Shown piece after piece: positions 1 to 11,140 of a stretch of 64,000 nt of DNA; position 1 is the stretch's first letter, and each line of letters starts with the position of its first letter. Source of the DNA: Sophora flavescens (taxonomy: Eukaryota > Streptophyta > Magnoliopsida > Fabales > Fabaceae); NCBI GenBank assembly GCA_030762895.1, contig CM061063.1, positions 77,621,836-77,685,835 on the forward strand, written 5' to 3'. A program made the position numbers and the translations under genes. The notes beneath the pieces were generated by a model. That model saw nothing but the letters and a program-made list of their open reading frames with translations. It made no database searches and was not told the DNA's origin.

Positions 1-480
1 CTGCTACAAGTGTTTATCAGAATTTAGTCTACTTCTCCATTGCCCCCACCATTTTCTTTTTTCTTTTTACATTGGCACTGCACTTGCATAACAATATTGC
101 ATCTGCAAACAAATTGTTGACTGAAATTTTTGATGTGAAGGTATATCCTTTTTTTTTTTTTTTCAGGAGCTTATACTTCTAATATGTTTAATTTAGAGTA
201 TGCTTTCCCACAGTGTTTGGCTAGCAGGTTTCATCTATCAGGCGTGACAAGGTTACTGTCATCCAGGAGGTTCTGCTGTTGCACATGTTAACTTGGTTTA
301 TCTAGACAATTCAAGGTTCTGCTGTTCTGTGAGGGGTTCTGATTCTATGATTTTAATCTCTGTTTGCGTAGCGTGTTTTGGGCTTGAGGCTGCTGTAACT
401 TTTGTAATTCTATGTTTCCTTTCTGTAGCAAAAACCAAATAAATAATTGTATCTATCATTGGGAAAACATTGTCGTCCTT
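1..480 (+). other. Possible 3' end or UTR of an upstream gene
   Basis: No open frame of useful length is seen. The stretch is T-rich with mixed composition and contains an AATAAATAATTG poly(A)-signal-like sequence near 440, after which the DNA becomes very AT-rich. This suggests the 3' UTR of a plus-strand gene that begins before the window. It could equally be ordinary intergenic DNA. Confidence 0.25.
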
Positions 481-559
481 TGGTGATGATACAAGTGGAA
501 TGGGTTCAAAATATGTAAAAGTTTCTTCTTTTTTTTTTTTAAGAAATGTACAAGTTTTC

Positions 560-1505
560 TTTACATGTACTACCGTAAAAATGTTTGCATTATTTTAATG
601 GGATAGATTAATTTAAATTTTAAATAGAAAAAAATATTAAAGAACAATGATCTTTCATTCACCAAGAAGCATTGCAAATCTTTTAATTATTTATTCCATA
701 GAGTTTCACTTTTTATTTATTGCATTTCGAAATTTAATTTTTTTTTTTTGAGAAGTATATTTTGAAAAGTTGTAAAAAAGTTAGTTTGATTGTTATGTCT
801 TGTCGAGTATAAAATTTTTTTACACTGTCAATCGATAAGAAACGATGGTATAAATGGCTTTTAAGGTGCTTAGGATGTGAGTCAAAGATTTTTTATGATT
901 TATCAAATTCTGATTGATTGATAATGTAAAAAATCTTTACAATGTCAGTTCATATTAATTAAATCCAAAAGTTAAGGTACTATCGTTTTTTTTACTGGGA
1001 AAAAGTTAATTTACTACCCATAAAATGTGTGCATTATTTTAATGTATACATTATCCTAAATTGTATTTATTTACTGGAATCCTAAAAATTATATATCATG
1101 CTTAAAACTGGTGTACAAATTTTTAATGTATTATCCAAAAAAGGCGTGTTTTATTTTAAAGGAGATGAGATACATGAATTTAAAATAAAAATTTTAAATA
1201 AAGAAAGATATTAAAGAACAATGATTTTTCATTTACCAATGCGAAATTGATTATTTATTTATTCCATAGAGTTTGCCTATTTATTTATCACAATTCAAAA
1301 TTTAAAATAATTTTTTAAAAAGTATACTGTCCTAAATTTTTTAAAAAAAGGTGAAAAATTAATGTACTGTTTATTTTAAATGAGATAGATGTATTAAAAA
1401 TTTGAATTTTGAATAGAAAAGTGCGTGCATTGTTTTTAAATGGGATAGAAGAATTTAAAACTTAGATTTTTGAAAAGAAAAAGCTATTAAAGAATAATGA
1501 CTTTT
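560..1505. repeat. Degenerate AT-rich repeat, three partial copies
   Basis: A block reading roughly TTTTAAATGGGATAGA, then ATTAAAGAACAATGA, then TTTATTCCATAGAGTTT occurs near 595-745, again near 1155-1290, and in part near 1375-1505. The copies are diverged. A MITE-like segment separates the first two. No protein is encoded. Confidence 0.5.
795..955. mobile_element. MITE, TACACTGTCA family, diverged copy
   Basis: It has inverted ends, TTTTTTACACTGTCAATC on the left and a run ending CTTTACAATGTCAGT on the right, around a core with CTGATTGATTGATAATG. It matches the better-preserved copies near 36680, 36904 and 61883. The left boundary is approximate. Confidence 0.45.
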
Positions 1506-1726
1506 CTCTATTGAATTCAATTTACTATCAATCTCATTATTACTTTTTTTTTTTTTTTTGCTATCATTATTACTTTTTTTAATTTGTGAAGTCTAAATGA
1601 AAAATGATTTGATTTTAGATATATATTATTATAGTGTTCATTTTTTTCAACTATTAATGATATAGTAGTAATATGTATGAGATTGCAATTCTTCTAAGAA
1701 GTTAGATATATATATCACCTTCACTA

Positions 1727-1961
1727 TTTCATTTGGTTCGATAGGGAGACAATAAAGCTACAATCAATATAATATAATACATGTTATAATATTTTCAAAA
1801 TATTTTGGGATTATTTTTTTTTTTTAAAAAAGAAAGATGTGTTTTATGATTTATTTTTGTCGTGAAATTTTGTTTGATGGTTTATTATTTGTGCCAAACT
1901 TTGTGCAAGTGGGACCAACTTAATTCTACATTTGGGTTTTGAGCAGTTGCTTCTTAAGTTT
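1727..1961. repeat. ~180-bp tandem repeat, unit 1
   Basis: This unit runs from TTGGTTCGATAGGGAGA through AATACATGTTATAATATTTT to CATTTGGGTTTTGAGCAG. The same sequence order recurs three times after the SIRE element (36600-37470). The SINE and SIRE insertions therefore split an older tandem array. Confidence 0.6.
1949..1961. repeat. SINE target duplication, left copy
   Basis: GCTTCTTAAGTTT here recurs exactly at 36590-36602, just after the SINE A-tail. The two copies bracket the SINE that was later split by the SIRE. Confidence 0.75.
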
Positions 1962-2022
1962 TTTTTCTTTTCTTCTTCTTTTTTTTTTTTATAAGGTGCC
2001 TTGGTGATTTGGGGGTGGAGAT
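1962..2022 (+). mobile_element. SINE, 5' part (split by SIRE)
   Basis: A polypyrimidine stretch leads into ATAAGGTGCCTTGGTG and GGGGGTGGAGAT. With the 3' part at 36496-36589 this gives a short Pol III-type SINE with an A-box-like region here, and a B box and A-tail beyond the SIRE. The true 5' end of the SINE within the polypyrimidine run is uncertain. Confidence 0.6.
2018..2022. repeat. SIRE target-site duplication, left (GAGAT)
   Basis: GAGAT is repeated at 36491-36495. Using it as the duplication places the LTR starts at 2023 and 34951. These begin TATTGAGAC and CGTTGAGAC, each one transition away from a shared TGTTGAGAC start. Confidence 0.75.
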
Positions 2023-3665
2023 TATTGAGACATCATAAGTCTGAAACACATTCAATATGTAAATTCTCTAAGTTTTGATGATTCTAAATAGATTAAGTAT
2101 GGTAATATTGAACCTTATGAAATTACTGACAAATCTGATACCTATGCAGAAAATTAGATTTAAGGTCACTCGTCTACATTCTGACTCGTCTGATTTTCAG
2201 TAGAGCTCAGTTTATAAGACCTGTCTAAAACCACTCGTCTGCTTTTTAGTCAAAGACCAAGTCAACGCGCTATCAAGATCTGAGTTTACTTGATGACGTG
2301 GCAAGAAGCATCTGTCTAAAACAGGCTCAGTCGATCACCCATCTGACTTTTGGATTAAACTAGCACCTATCTAGTTCTGGACTACATGATCACCCGTCTA
2401 GTTTTGGACTGCATGATCACCCGTCTAGTTTTGGACTGCATGATCACCCGTCTAGTTTTTGGACTGCTTGAGCACTCGTCTGATTTCTGATTACTTCTCA
2501 CCTGTCTGATTTTCCAACTCTAGTATAATGTCAGTTTGTCAGAAATGAAGTCCAAGTCGTCTTATTCATATCACATGCCTTCCTTAAGGATCTCGAAGAC
2601 CTCTGAATAATAGCTCAAAGGATAAAGAATAAAGAACGTTTGTTTTAAGGTTTTAAGGAATAAACATGCAATCTTCGTACCACAACAGTAACCTTTTAGC
2701 TGTTTTAGTACAAAGTAAAAGTGCTTTTTGGAAAGCGAACTGACTGTTGTACTAAAAGAGGAAAGCTCTCTGCTACAAGTACAAGAAGCCTGTTGCTGCC
2801 TACTCAGATATAACAGCTGATTCAGATTAAAATGTACTCTTGGACAACCTTGCAAAGCTAAATGTTCCCAAGCATTTAATGTTTATACAGAACAACTCTT
2901 TGGCATTAATGGTATCTCAGAAACTCAAATCAAAAGAACACATTTTCTGAAGCTGTGTCTAAACGGGTCTCTTGATTGAAGCCTTTAAATAGATCGAACA
3001 ATGAAGATGAAAACAAGAAGTTGAATATCATTAAGAATACTGTGCAAAAGCATTTACTCACCTCGTTAACTTCTTCATTCTTTCATTGAATACACCTTCA
3101 ATCATTTGATATTAATTCGCAGTCTTTCACACTTCATATTTATTCCACTCCTTGAGTGTGATCTGAAAGACTTGCAAGTTGTATTAATTACACAAAACCT
3201 TTATATTCCTTGTGTGTTGAGCCTGAAGAGGCTAGGTGTGCAAAGAATACATGTTTGAGTGTTGAGCCTGAAGAGGCTAGGTGTGCAAATATCCCTTGTA
3301 CTGTGATTGAATCAGTTATAGTGGAAACTCGGTCTTTGCCAAGAAACCTGGGCGTAGCCCTGTGGATTTTGGGGTGAACCAGTATGAAACTCTTGCGTGA
3401 TATTCCTCTTCCCTTATCTCTTTATTTTGCTTAAGTATTATTCTGTTCAAGCTTTTAATTTGGGGAGTTAATATTATGAATAGCAAACTCTGTTTTACTC
3501 TTCTCTGTTTGCTTGCGTATTCTGTCTGAATATTAGACGTATCACTCGTCTGATTTTCTCTAATCTAAGTTCTGCTTGTTGTGCCTGCGAAAATCTTTTT
3601 AAGTAACCAAAAAATTGGTAAACACAATTCAATCCCCCTTTCTTGTGTTAACTTTGGTTATTTCA
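2023..3665 (+). repeat. SIRE 5' LTR
   Basis: It is 1643 bp and closely matches 34951-36490. Relative to the 3' LTR it keeps about 60 bp near 2555-2620 that the 3' copy lacks. It also has a duplicated segment around GAGCCTGAAGAGGCTAGG (3220-3290) that is single in the 3' copy. Confidence 0.9.
2365..2475 (+). repeat. 27-bp tandem array in the SIRE 5' LTR
   Basis: About four copies of a 27-bp unit, GATCACCCGTCTAGTTTT followed by GGACTGCAT, lie head to tail. The last units vary. Isolated CGTCTGATTT and CGTCTACTTT relatives are scattered elsewhere in the LTR. The same array is in the 3' LTR at 35292-35400. Confidence 0.8.
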
Positions 3666-3666
3666 G

Positions 3667-3682
3667 TTGGTATCAGAGCTCA
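3667..3682 (+). promoter_or_regulatory. SIRE primer-binding site (tRNA-iMet type)
   Basis: TTGGTATCAGAGCTCA lies directly inside the 5' LTR. TGGTATCAGAGC is the standard plant Copia primer site, complementary to the initiator methionine tRNA 3' end. Confidence 0.9.
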
Positions 3683-3779
3683 GTCTCTGGGTTGAGTACT
3701 TAACAGTGTAGAGGAAAATATATTGGAGATAGCATGAGAAGCTAGCACAAGCAAGTACCATGCTGGAAAAGGATCCTCA

Positions 3780-4641
3780 ATGTCGAGACATCCTTACTTC
3801 AATGGAGAGGACTACATTTACTGGAAAGAAAAGATGAAGTGATTCTTACAGTCCACTAACTCTGATCTTTGGGATCTCATTGAAGATGGCCCTTTTGTCC
3901 CTAAAGATGGCAATGGAGATGAAGTTCATAAAGCTAACATGACCTCTGAGCAAAAGACAAAGTGGCAGTCAAATGCCAAGGCTAGATATGCAATCATGTG
4001 CGCCTTGAGCAGAGAAGAATTTGAAAAAGTGTGTGCTTATGAATCTGCAAAAGAAATGTGGGATTCACTAGTGGTTGCTCACGAAGGAACCAGTAAAGTC
4101 AAAGAGACCAAAGTTAGCATGTTGGTCAGAAAGTATGAGCTATTTAAAATGGAAGAAGGAGAAACTATTGGCCAAATGTATGGAAGATCTCAAACCATAA
4201 CCAATGGACTAAAATCACTGGGAAAAGTTTACAAGACTGAGGAACACATTCAAAAGATTCTCAGAAATCTTCCAAAGCAATGGAGACCACTTGTGATTGC
4301 TGTATCTCAGACCAAAGACTTAACAATAATGAAGCTAGATGAGCTTCTTGGCACTCTCCAAATCCATGAACAAGAGCTGATTGAAGAAAACAATGGAAAG
4401 AAAAACAAATCCATTGCCCTCAAAGCTGACAAGAAATCATCTAGAGGAACCTCATCAAAAGCTCTCAAAGCTGATGAATCTTCAGAGTTATCTGAGGAAT
4501 CAAATGAAGATGATTCAGATGATGAACGTGATGAACTCTCTCTTTTAACTAGAAAAATGAAAAAGCTTTGGAAGAAAAGAAACTTCAGAAAGGACAAACC
4601 TTTCAGGTGCTTCAACAAAGAGAAAAACAAAGATGGTGGAT
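3780..4641 (+). pseudogene. SIRE gag, N-terminal part (broken)
   Basis: The ATG at 3780 opens a Copia gag of the UBN2/Retrotran_gag type. A premature TGA at 3840-3842 interrupts codon 21. Beyond it the frame stays open from 3843, with a gag core (FKMEEGETIGQMYGR, LRNLPKQWRPLVIAV), then a Lys/Glu/Ser-rich acidic linker (SSELSEESNEDDSDDERDE). It is cut at 4641 by an Athila solo LTR, and the zinc knuckle resumes at 5795. Gag would form the cytoplasmic particle; this copy cannot make one. Confidence 0.85.
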
Positions 4642-5794
4642 TGGTCGCGCTGTCGCGCACGCGCCAAAAAGCGAGCGGTTTGTAAAAATGTAGTTTAGGG
4701 GGCGACAACTCGAATATCGTCTTACAAGGACTCTTGGGTTGTTGTTAATAGAAAAAGTCAGAATTGGGGGGTTTTGGATTTGAAATAAAATAGAGGAAAC
4801 AAAACAGAAAACAAAGCAGAAAAACTATGCAAACTAAGTAATTACCAAATAAGCTAAAGCGATTAACCTACTGTTCTCGGTTTCCCACTATCATCGGTTC
4901 ATGTAAATCCAAGCCCTAAGCAGATTCTAATCCCATTTCGGTTGTAGCAACAATTAACAAACGAAATCGCTACTACGAGATATATGTTCCTATTCCCGAA
5001 TTAAACAAACGGGGTTAAGCCCTCATGAACTAAACGAACATGAACGAACACACGTGAATTAAACAAACGCGATTCAATATAGGAACATAATATCACCGAA
5101 ATAAATCAACACAACACTATACACTCCTGAATTAAACAAACAGAAATATATAGCATAGTATTGAAAAGGGAAAAGCATACAAAACAGGAATTACAAAACC
5201 TCAAGCGTCAATGGAAACCAATAGCAGTAGATTAATCTAAGGAGACTAGTTCTCCATTACACACATAAACCTAACCTAATTTGCAGCCGTCTATGAAAGA
5301 AAAGAAGAAGAGAAGATCAGATGATCAGTTCTTCCCCAAACAGATATAAATACTGATTAAGGTTGCGGTCGCTCGCGAGGCGAAACATGTTTCTCGAGGC
5401 TAATATTATGAACAGTCGCTTTCTCGCGAGGCGAAACATGATTCGCGAGGCGAGCCAGAGAGGGTGACTGTTGATTGTCGTGCTGGTCTTCGGGCTCGCG
5501 TGGCGAGCATCCTCTCGCGAGGCGAATCCTCCAGAATTGCATTTTTCCATTATTTTCTTCATTCCCTTGGCTCTAAGTGCTTTATTCTAACCTGAAACAA
5601 TAGGAAATAGCAGTGAATGCTTTATTTGACTCAAAACTAACTAAATTAGCTTAATTACCCTAAAAATACTTTACCGACTCAAAATGTTGCTTGAGGACAA
5701 TTCAATCTAATTTGGGAAAAAACGAAATATAATTAGCACAAAACCATGGTCATACTAGTCATAAAACTAGATGAGCCAGAGGTTGATCATGGAT
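4637..5794 (-). mobile_element. Athila-type solo LTR with 5-bp target duplication
   Basis: The LTR (4642-5789, 1148 bp) begins TGGTCGCGCTGTCGCG and ends CCAGAGGTTGATCA on the plus strand. TGGAT is duplicated at 4637-4641 and 5790-5794. It matches the LTRs of the Athila element at 23001-32595, so it is the same subfamily and orientation (minus). No internal sequence is present, so it is a solo LTR left by LTR-LTR recombination. It interrupts the SIRE gag. It contains several copies of the TCGCGAGGCGA motif (5375-5525). Confidence 0.9.
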
Positions 5795-6272
5795 CTCATG
5801 ACAAGAATGCCATTGTGTGTCATGAATGTAAGAAGCCCGATCATATCAAAGCAGAATGCCCTCAGCTCAAAAAGTAATCTCCCAAGAAGTTCTTCAACAA
5901 AAAGAAGAAAGGAATGATGACCACTTGGGAAGATCTTGATGAAATCTCCACTGAAAGTGAAGGAGAGGAGCTTGAAAAAAATCTTTGTCTTATAGCAGAT
6001 ACTGACTCTGAATCAGACACTGAGGTACATTTTGAACTTGAGAAACTGAATGATGCCTATGATGAACTGTTGGAAGAATCCAACTATATCTCTAAAGCTT
6101 TCAAATCCCTCAAGAGACAGTATGTTAAACTCTCAAATGAGTATGCACGGAAATCTCAAGAGTGTGAAAAGTTAGCTGAAGAAAATAGTATGCCTAAGAC
6201 TGAAAAGTCTAAACTGAGATCTCATTTGAAACTCTACCTTCTGAAGAAATTAATAAACTTCAACAGAAAGTA
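5795..6272 (+). pseudogene. SIRE gag, zinc-knuckle and C-terminal part (broken)
   Basis: This continues gag after the solo LTR. A CCHC knuckle (CHECKKPDHIKAEC) is encoded near 5820-5860, followed by a stop near 5876. From 5914 an acidic, probably coiled-coil segment (ISTESEGEELEKN, then ALKSLKRQYVKLSNEY-like repeats) runs to a stop at 6271-6273. In family members these are one polyprotein, so at least two lesions are present. Confidence 0.75.
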
Positions 6273-6332
6273 GAATAGCTCGCCATAGATCTTGCCAAAT
6301 TTGTTAATGGTAGAGATAATCTAACTAAACTT

Positions 6333-7312
6333 TTGGGAAGTCAGAGGCACTCCCTTAACAAAGAAGGAATAGGATATTCCAGTCAAGAACGTCATAAAGG
6401 ATCAACAAAGTTCTCAAAAATAATTGTCAAATATGTATCAAATAAACCTATATGCACATGCTATGGAAAAACTGGACATATCACGTCTAAGTATATCTAC
6501 AAAAAGAGAAAGAAGTCTTCACAGACTCCTTATACTAACAGAAAAGGACCCAAGAAAGTGTGGGTACCTAAGTCCATGATCATTTCTGTTGCAGACCTAC
6601 TTAACAGGACAAATGAAACACCTGTCATGGTACCTAGACAGTGGATGCTCGCGACACATGACAAGAGAAATGTCTATGTTCCTAGACCTCCAACCTAAGA
6701 AAGGTGGACATGTGACTTTTGGTGGCAATCAGAAAGGAAAAGTTGTTGGTGTAGGTAAAATTGGTGGTAAACCTCCCTTGCCCATTATCTGTGATGTTTT
6801 ATATGTGAAAGGGCTGAAACATAATCTGGTTAGCATAAGTCAATTATGTGATAGTGGATTTTCTGTATCTTTTTCTAAAGATGCATGCATAGTCAATGAC
6901 AATAGTGGAAAGACCCTCTTTTCTGCTAAAAGGCAAAACAATCTGTATAAGATTGACCTGTCAGATCAAAGTGTAACATGCTTTATGTCTAAAGAGGATG
7001 AAAAATGTCTATGGCATAAAAAACTAGGACATATTAGTATGAAAGAAATTTCTAAATTGAAAAACATAACCTTGTGAGAGGATTGCCTGATATTTCCTTT
7101 AAGAAAGATATTCTGTGTGATGCATGTCAGAAAGGTAAACAAGTAAAATCAAGTTTCAAATATAAGAAAGAAGTCACTTCCTCTAGACCTTTGCAACTGT
7201 TACACATGGATCTATCTGGACCAGTCAGTGTAGCTAGCCTAGGTGGAAAGAAATATAGTTTTGTCATAGTTGATGACTATTCTAGATTTACATGGGTACT
7301 CTTCTTAACCCA
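6333..7312 (+). pseudogene. SIRE second knuckle, protease, GAG-pre-integrase and integrase start
   Basis: A second diverged knuckle (CTCYGKTGHITSKYIY) lies near 6455. The aspartic protease motif WYLDSGCSRHM is encoded near 6630 in another frame from the preceding knuckle. The GAG-pre-integrase HHCC region (CLWHKKLGHIS, then CDACQKGKQ) is split by a stop/frameshift at about 7075. The integrase core starts with LLHMDLSGPV and FVIVDDYSRFTWV, and is cut at 7312 by the first Athila insertion. Confidence 0.85.
7308..7312. repeat. Athila-A target duplication, left (ACCCA)
   Basis: ACCCA here recurs at 16838-16842, directly after the other LTR. The integrase reading frame continues across the join. 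Confidence 0.85.
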
Positions 7313-8641
7313 TGACACACACGTCACGCACGGTCAAAAGCGAGTGGTTTACAAAAGCAGTAGTAGAGCGCGACAACTCGAGTATCGTCTCACAAGGACT
7401 CTTGAATTGTTATTAATCACAGAAAATCAGTTTGGGGGGGGTTGGTTTGAAATTGTTTAGAAAACAGAACAAAGCAGAGCGGAAAAACAGGGTAAATTAA
7501 GTGATTATCAAATAAGACAAAGACGACCAATCTGCTGTTCGGTTTCCCACTATCATCGGTTCATGTAATTCCATGCCCTAAGCGGATTCTAATCCCTTTT
7601 CAATTGTAGCATTGATTAACAAAGCGAAATCGACGCTACGGGGCATATGTTCCTAATTCGAATTAAGCAAGCGGATGAAGCTCTCATGAATTAAGCAAAC
7701 ACGATTGAAGCATACGCGAACTAAGAAAACGCGATTAAGTTTAGGAACATAAAATCATCGAAAATTAATCAACACTAATTCGATACAAACTGAATTAAGC
7801 AAATAGAGAATATAGAATAGTATTGAAGGAGAGAAGGAAATTCAATCGGGAATTAGAAAACCTCAAGTGTCGGCGGAAGCCGACATTCTGAGATTAATCT
7901 AGAAAGATTAGTTCTCCATCAAAAACGCAATACAATCAGAGAAATTTGTAAACAAGGATTAGCAAAAGATCCCTCTGTTCTGCCCTAAAACAGCTATTTA
8001 TAACTTTCAGAAACTGCGTACGCTCGCGAGGCGAATATTAAAATGGCGCCAGTTCAAATTTGGGCTCTCGCGGCGAGATGATGCCTCGCGAGGCGAGACT
8101 TCAAATTCTAGTTTGTCACAGCTGTGATGCCTATCACGGCCAGGCCGTGATCACTTCTGACTTTGGGTGCTTATCTATCATGGCCGTGACCTTCATCACG
8201 GCTAGGCGTGATGGTCTCTGTCCGCCAGGAGGTTCTCATCAGGCCCGTGATGGGAATCACCGGCCAAATCGTGATGCTTTCGACTTCCGGGCTCGCGAGG
8301 CGAGTGTCTTCTTGCGGGGCGAGGCAGAGAAAGGATGACATTCGCACTGTTCAGCCTGGTCTTGATCTCGCGAGGCGAATAGCCTCTCGCGGGGAGAGTA
8401 CTTCCAGGATTGCAATTTCCACTGTTTTCTTCATTCCCTTGACTCTAAGTTAACCTGAAAACATGAGATAGCCATAAGTGCTTTATTTGACTCAAAACTG
8501 GCTAAATTACCCTAAAACTACTTACGGGACTCAAAACCTTGCTTGAAGACAATCACGTCTAATTCGGGCGAAAATGAGATTCAATTAACACAAAACCACG
8601 GTCATACTAGTCATAAAACTAGATGAGCCGGAGGCTGATCA
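7313..8641 (-). repeat. Athila-A 3' LTR
   Basis: It is 1329 bp. On the plus strand it reads TGACACACACGTCACG to GGAGGCTGATCA. It carries 151 bp (7517-7667) that the 5' LTR lacks. It has TCGCGAGGCGA-type motifs at 8024-8400 and a TCACGGCC/GGCCGTGA cluster at 8110-8285. Confidence 0.88.
8110..8290. repeat. Cluster of TCACGGCC / GGCCGTGA inverted motifs in the Athila-A LTR
   Basis: The stretch includes the near-perfect palindrome ATCACGGCCAGGCCGTGAT (about 8135-8153) and further half-sites ATGGCCGTGA, ATCACGGCTA and AGGCCCGTGATG. The other LTR repeats it at 16325-16485. It is GC-rich in AT-rich surroundings. Confidence 0.7.
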
Positions 8642-8665
8642 AAATACCCCAAACTTGAACCTTGC
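8642..8665 (-). promoter_or_regulatory. Athila-A polypurine tract
   Basis: Read on the minus strand, AAGTTTGGGGTATTTT lies immediately upstream of the 3' LTR. The same sequence is at this place in Athila-B. It is the expected plus-strand priming site. Confidence 0.7.
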
Positions 8666-10340
8666 TTGTCCCCAAGCAAACTAAAACTCAAAATGACTCA
8701 AGACTTGGCAAGCTCAAGGGATTCAATCAACTTTTGCACAAATTTCAAGCAGACAAAACAATTTTCCTTCAATGTTCCCCCCATATTCAACAATGCAATC
8801 CCCACAATCATTTACTTTAAACATCTGAGAATTTCATCATTCAAACAATCATTAATCTAAGCAAGGGATCCAAGTTACACACAAAAGGGAGATCACCAAT
8901 TTCAAACAATTGCCTTCCTCACAAGGGCATTTAATATTTCACTCAATCGCTCAATTTGTCTAGGCTATCAACTTTTCACTCAGTTCACATTTCAAGAGCA
9001 CTTCCCATGAATTTGATTTTCATCTCAATCAAGGTTCCCACGAAAATATGCATGCAACATCAAAAGGTCTTTTAAAGGTTGTAATGGGGCCTGGCTAAGG
9101 GTAGGATATACAAGGGTACTAGGCTTTACATCTCTAGGAATTAAGAGAGCATGAAACACTTGAAACATTGAAATTCCACTCAAATTCCTTTACTCAATAT
9201 TCTTATTGCTTTTTGTGACTACAACCTTTTTCCCTTTGACACAAATAGTTTGTTTTTCCCCTTTTCTTTTGGCAAAATTTTTTTCATTTCTCTTTTTTTC
9301 TTTTTGCCTTTTGCTTCTACCTTTATGTTTTTCTTTTTCTCAACCCAAAATGGCATATCACACCTTGTAGCCACCCCAAACTTAGTTTCTTACAAACCTT
9401 CTCTTGCTGGGCTTCCATGCTCTCCTAATCCTAAGATCGGGTTAACATGGTTTTTCCAGATTTTGGCTTATAACATGAGATTATCAAGAACAAACAGGCT
9501 AATCAGGCTCAATGGGGCTAACTAGGGAACATGCATTAGGGATGGTTCTTTTAGGCCAAGTAGCTAATTCAAAGAAAATTGCCTAAATCATTTGATGCAA
9601 CACATAAACATGCAAACCATGAAAAGATTCAAGCAAATCCAGGAAAGTGCAACTTAAAAGTGATTCACACAATTAAAAACATGTTGGAGGCTCAAATTCC
9701 TCACCTGGACATTTTTCGCAAATTGTTTGACCGAGATTCAATCCCTAGTGTATGCACCCCTTCACCCCAAACTTATCATAAATCATGCAGTTACAATGAA
9801 ATATCTCAAAATTCAGTTTTCAAATTTTTCACATGGGGGTTACTTTCCAATTTTTAAAACCTATGGGAAATCATCAACATATATCATGCAATCAATCTGT
9901 GCTAAATCAACAAAATCCACCAAGCTTGCCGACACAACACTCACACACATGCTCTTGAGCTTCTCAAATTATTCAAGAGCTAAAAGAAAACAAAACAAAA
10001 AACACAAAATAGAACACAACAAATGGTTCCCTCCCCACACTTAAAACATACATTGTCCTTAATGAAACAACATAAATATCAAATCAAAGTGAGGTAAAGG
10101 AGAGAGGTGCTCCTTGATCAAGTTGCGGTGTAGGTGGGCTCTCCCAAGGAGAGCTCCTCATCTGTGCCATCCTTAGGCACCTTTCTCTCTTGGAATATCT
10201 TCAGCAGCTTTCTGTTTACATTGAAGGCCTTGTTGCTATCTGCTCTTTTTATTTCTTCTGGAACATGATGTAAAACATTAGTAACAACAAATGGGCCAAT
10301 CCACTTGGATCAAGTTTCCCGACCATCACTTTCGGGAGGG
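8666..10340 (-). other. Athila-A non-coding 3' internal region
   Basis: About 1.7 kb lies between the integrase end and the 3' LTR, with many stops on both strands and T-rich tracts (9250-9345). The homologous stretch in Athila-B (24320-25760) aligns along its length. Some Athila elements carry an env-like ORF here, but none is readable in either copy. Confidence 0.6.
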
Positions 10341-11140
10341 AGTTAAACGATGAACTGTTGGCCCACAGAGAATTCCTTCCTAGCAATCATCCTATCATGG
10401 AAATGCTTGGTTTTCTCCTTATAAATCCGAGAGCTTTCATAGGCTTCTAGCCTAAGCTCTTCAAGCTGCTGTAATTGGAGTTTCCTTTCAATGCCAACTT
10501 TTTGCATTTCCAAATTACAGCACTTGACCGCCCAATAAGCACGGTGCTCAACTTCCACGAGGGAGATGAAATGCCTTACCGAACACAAGCCTATAGGGGG
10601 ACATCCCTATTGGTGTCTTGAAAGCGGTCCTCACGAGCCCAAAGTGCGTCTTCTAGGCAGACGGCTCCGATCCTTCCTATTCGGTTGCACCACTTTCTCC
10701 AAGATCTGTTTGATCTCTCGGTTGGAGATCTCGACTGGCCATTGGTCCAGGGATGATAAGCAGTGGAGACCCTGTGCACAACTCCATACTTCTGGAGTAA
10801 AGCTTCCATGGTGCGGTTGCAGAAGTGAGTGCCCTGGTCACTTATGATAGCCCGATGTATTCCGAACCTGCAAAAAAATATTGGACCTAACAAAATTTGC
10901 AACAACTTTAGAATCATTAGTCCTAGTGGGGATAGCTTCCACCCACTTTGAAACATAGTCAACAGCCAAAAGAATGTAGAGAAAGCCAAAAGATACAGGG
11001 AAAGGACCCATAAAGTCGATTCCCCACACATCAAACACCTCACAGAAAAGCATAGGTTACTGAGGCATTTCACTCTTGCGAGTGATGGCTGTACCTGCTG
11101 TCTGACACTCCTTACAAGTCCGGTAAACCTCATAAGCATC
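10341..11140 (-). pseudogene. Athila-A integrase, C-terminal half (frameshifted)
   Basis: Fragments in three frames encode the integrase core (FDVWGIDFMGPFP, VDYVSKWVEAIPTRTN, AIISDQGTHFCNRT, VHRVSTAYHPWTNGQ) and the tail (EVEHRAYWAVKCCNLEMQK, SRIYKEKTKHFHDRMIARKE). Athila-B has the same order with fewer breaks. At least two frameshifts separate the parts. Confidence 0.8.

Noticed and set aside
2018..2030. SIRE LTR starting at TGAGAC (2026), as first read
   Set aside because: The GAGAT duplication and comparison of both LTRs place the start three bases earlier (TGTTGAGAC ancestral).
5317..5562. Arg/Pro-rich frames over the TCGCGAGG motifs, for example 81 codons at 5317-5562
   Set aside because: The SPRE/LARE-type words are translations of the repeated LTR motif, and all lie inside LTRs.
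8060..8453. 81- and 92-codon frames in the Athila-A LTR
   Set aside because: Produced by GC-rich repeat motifs with no homology; located in LTR.
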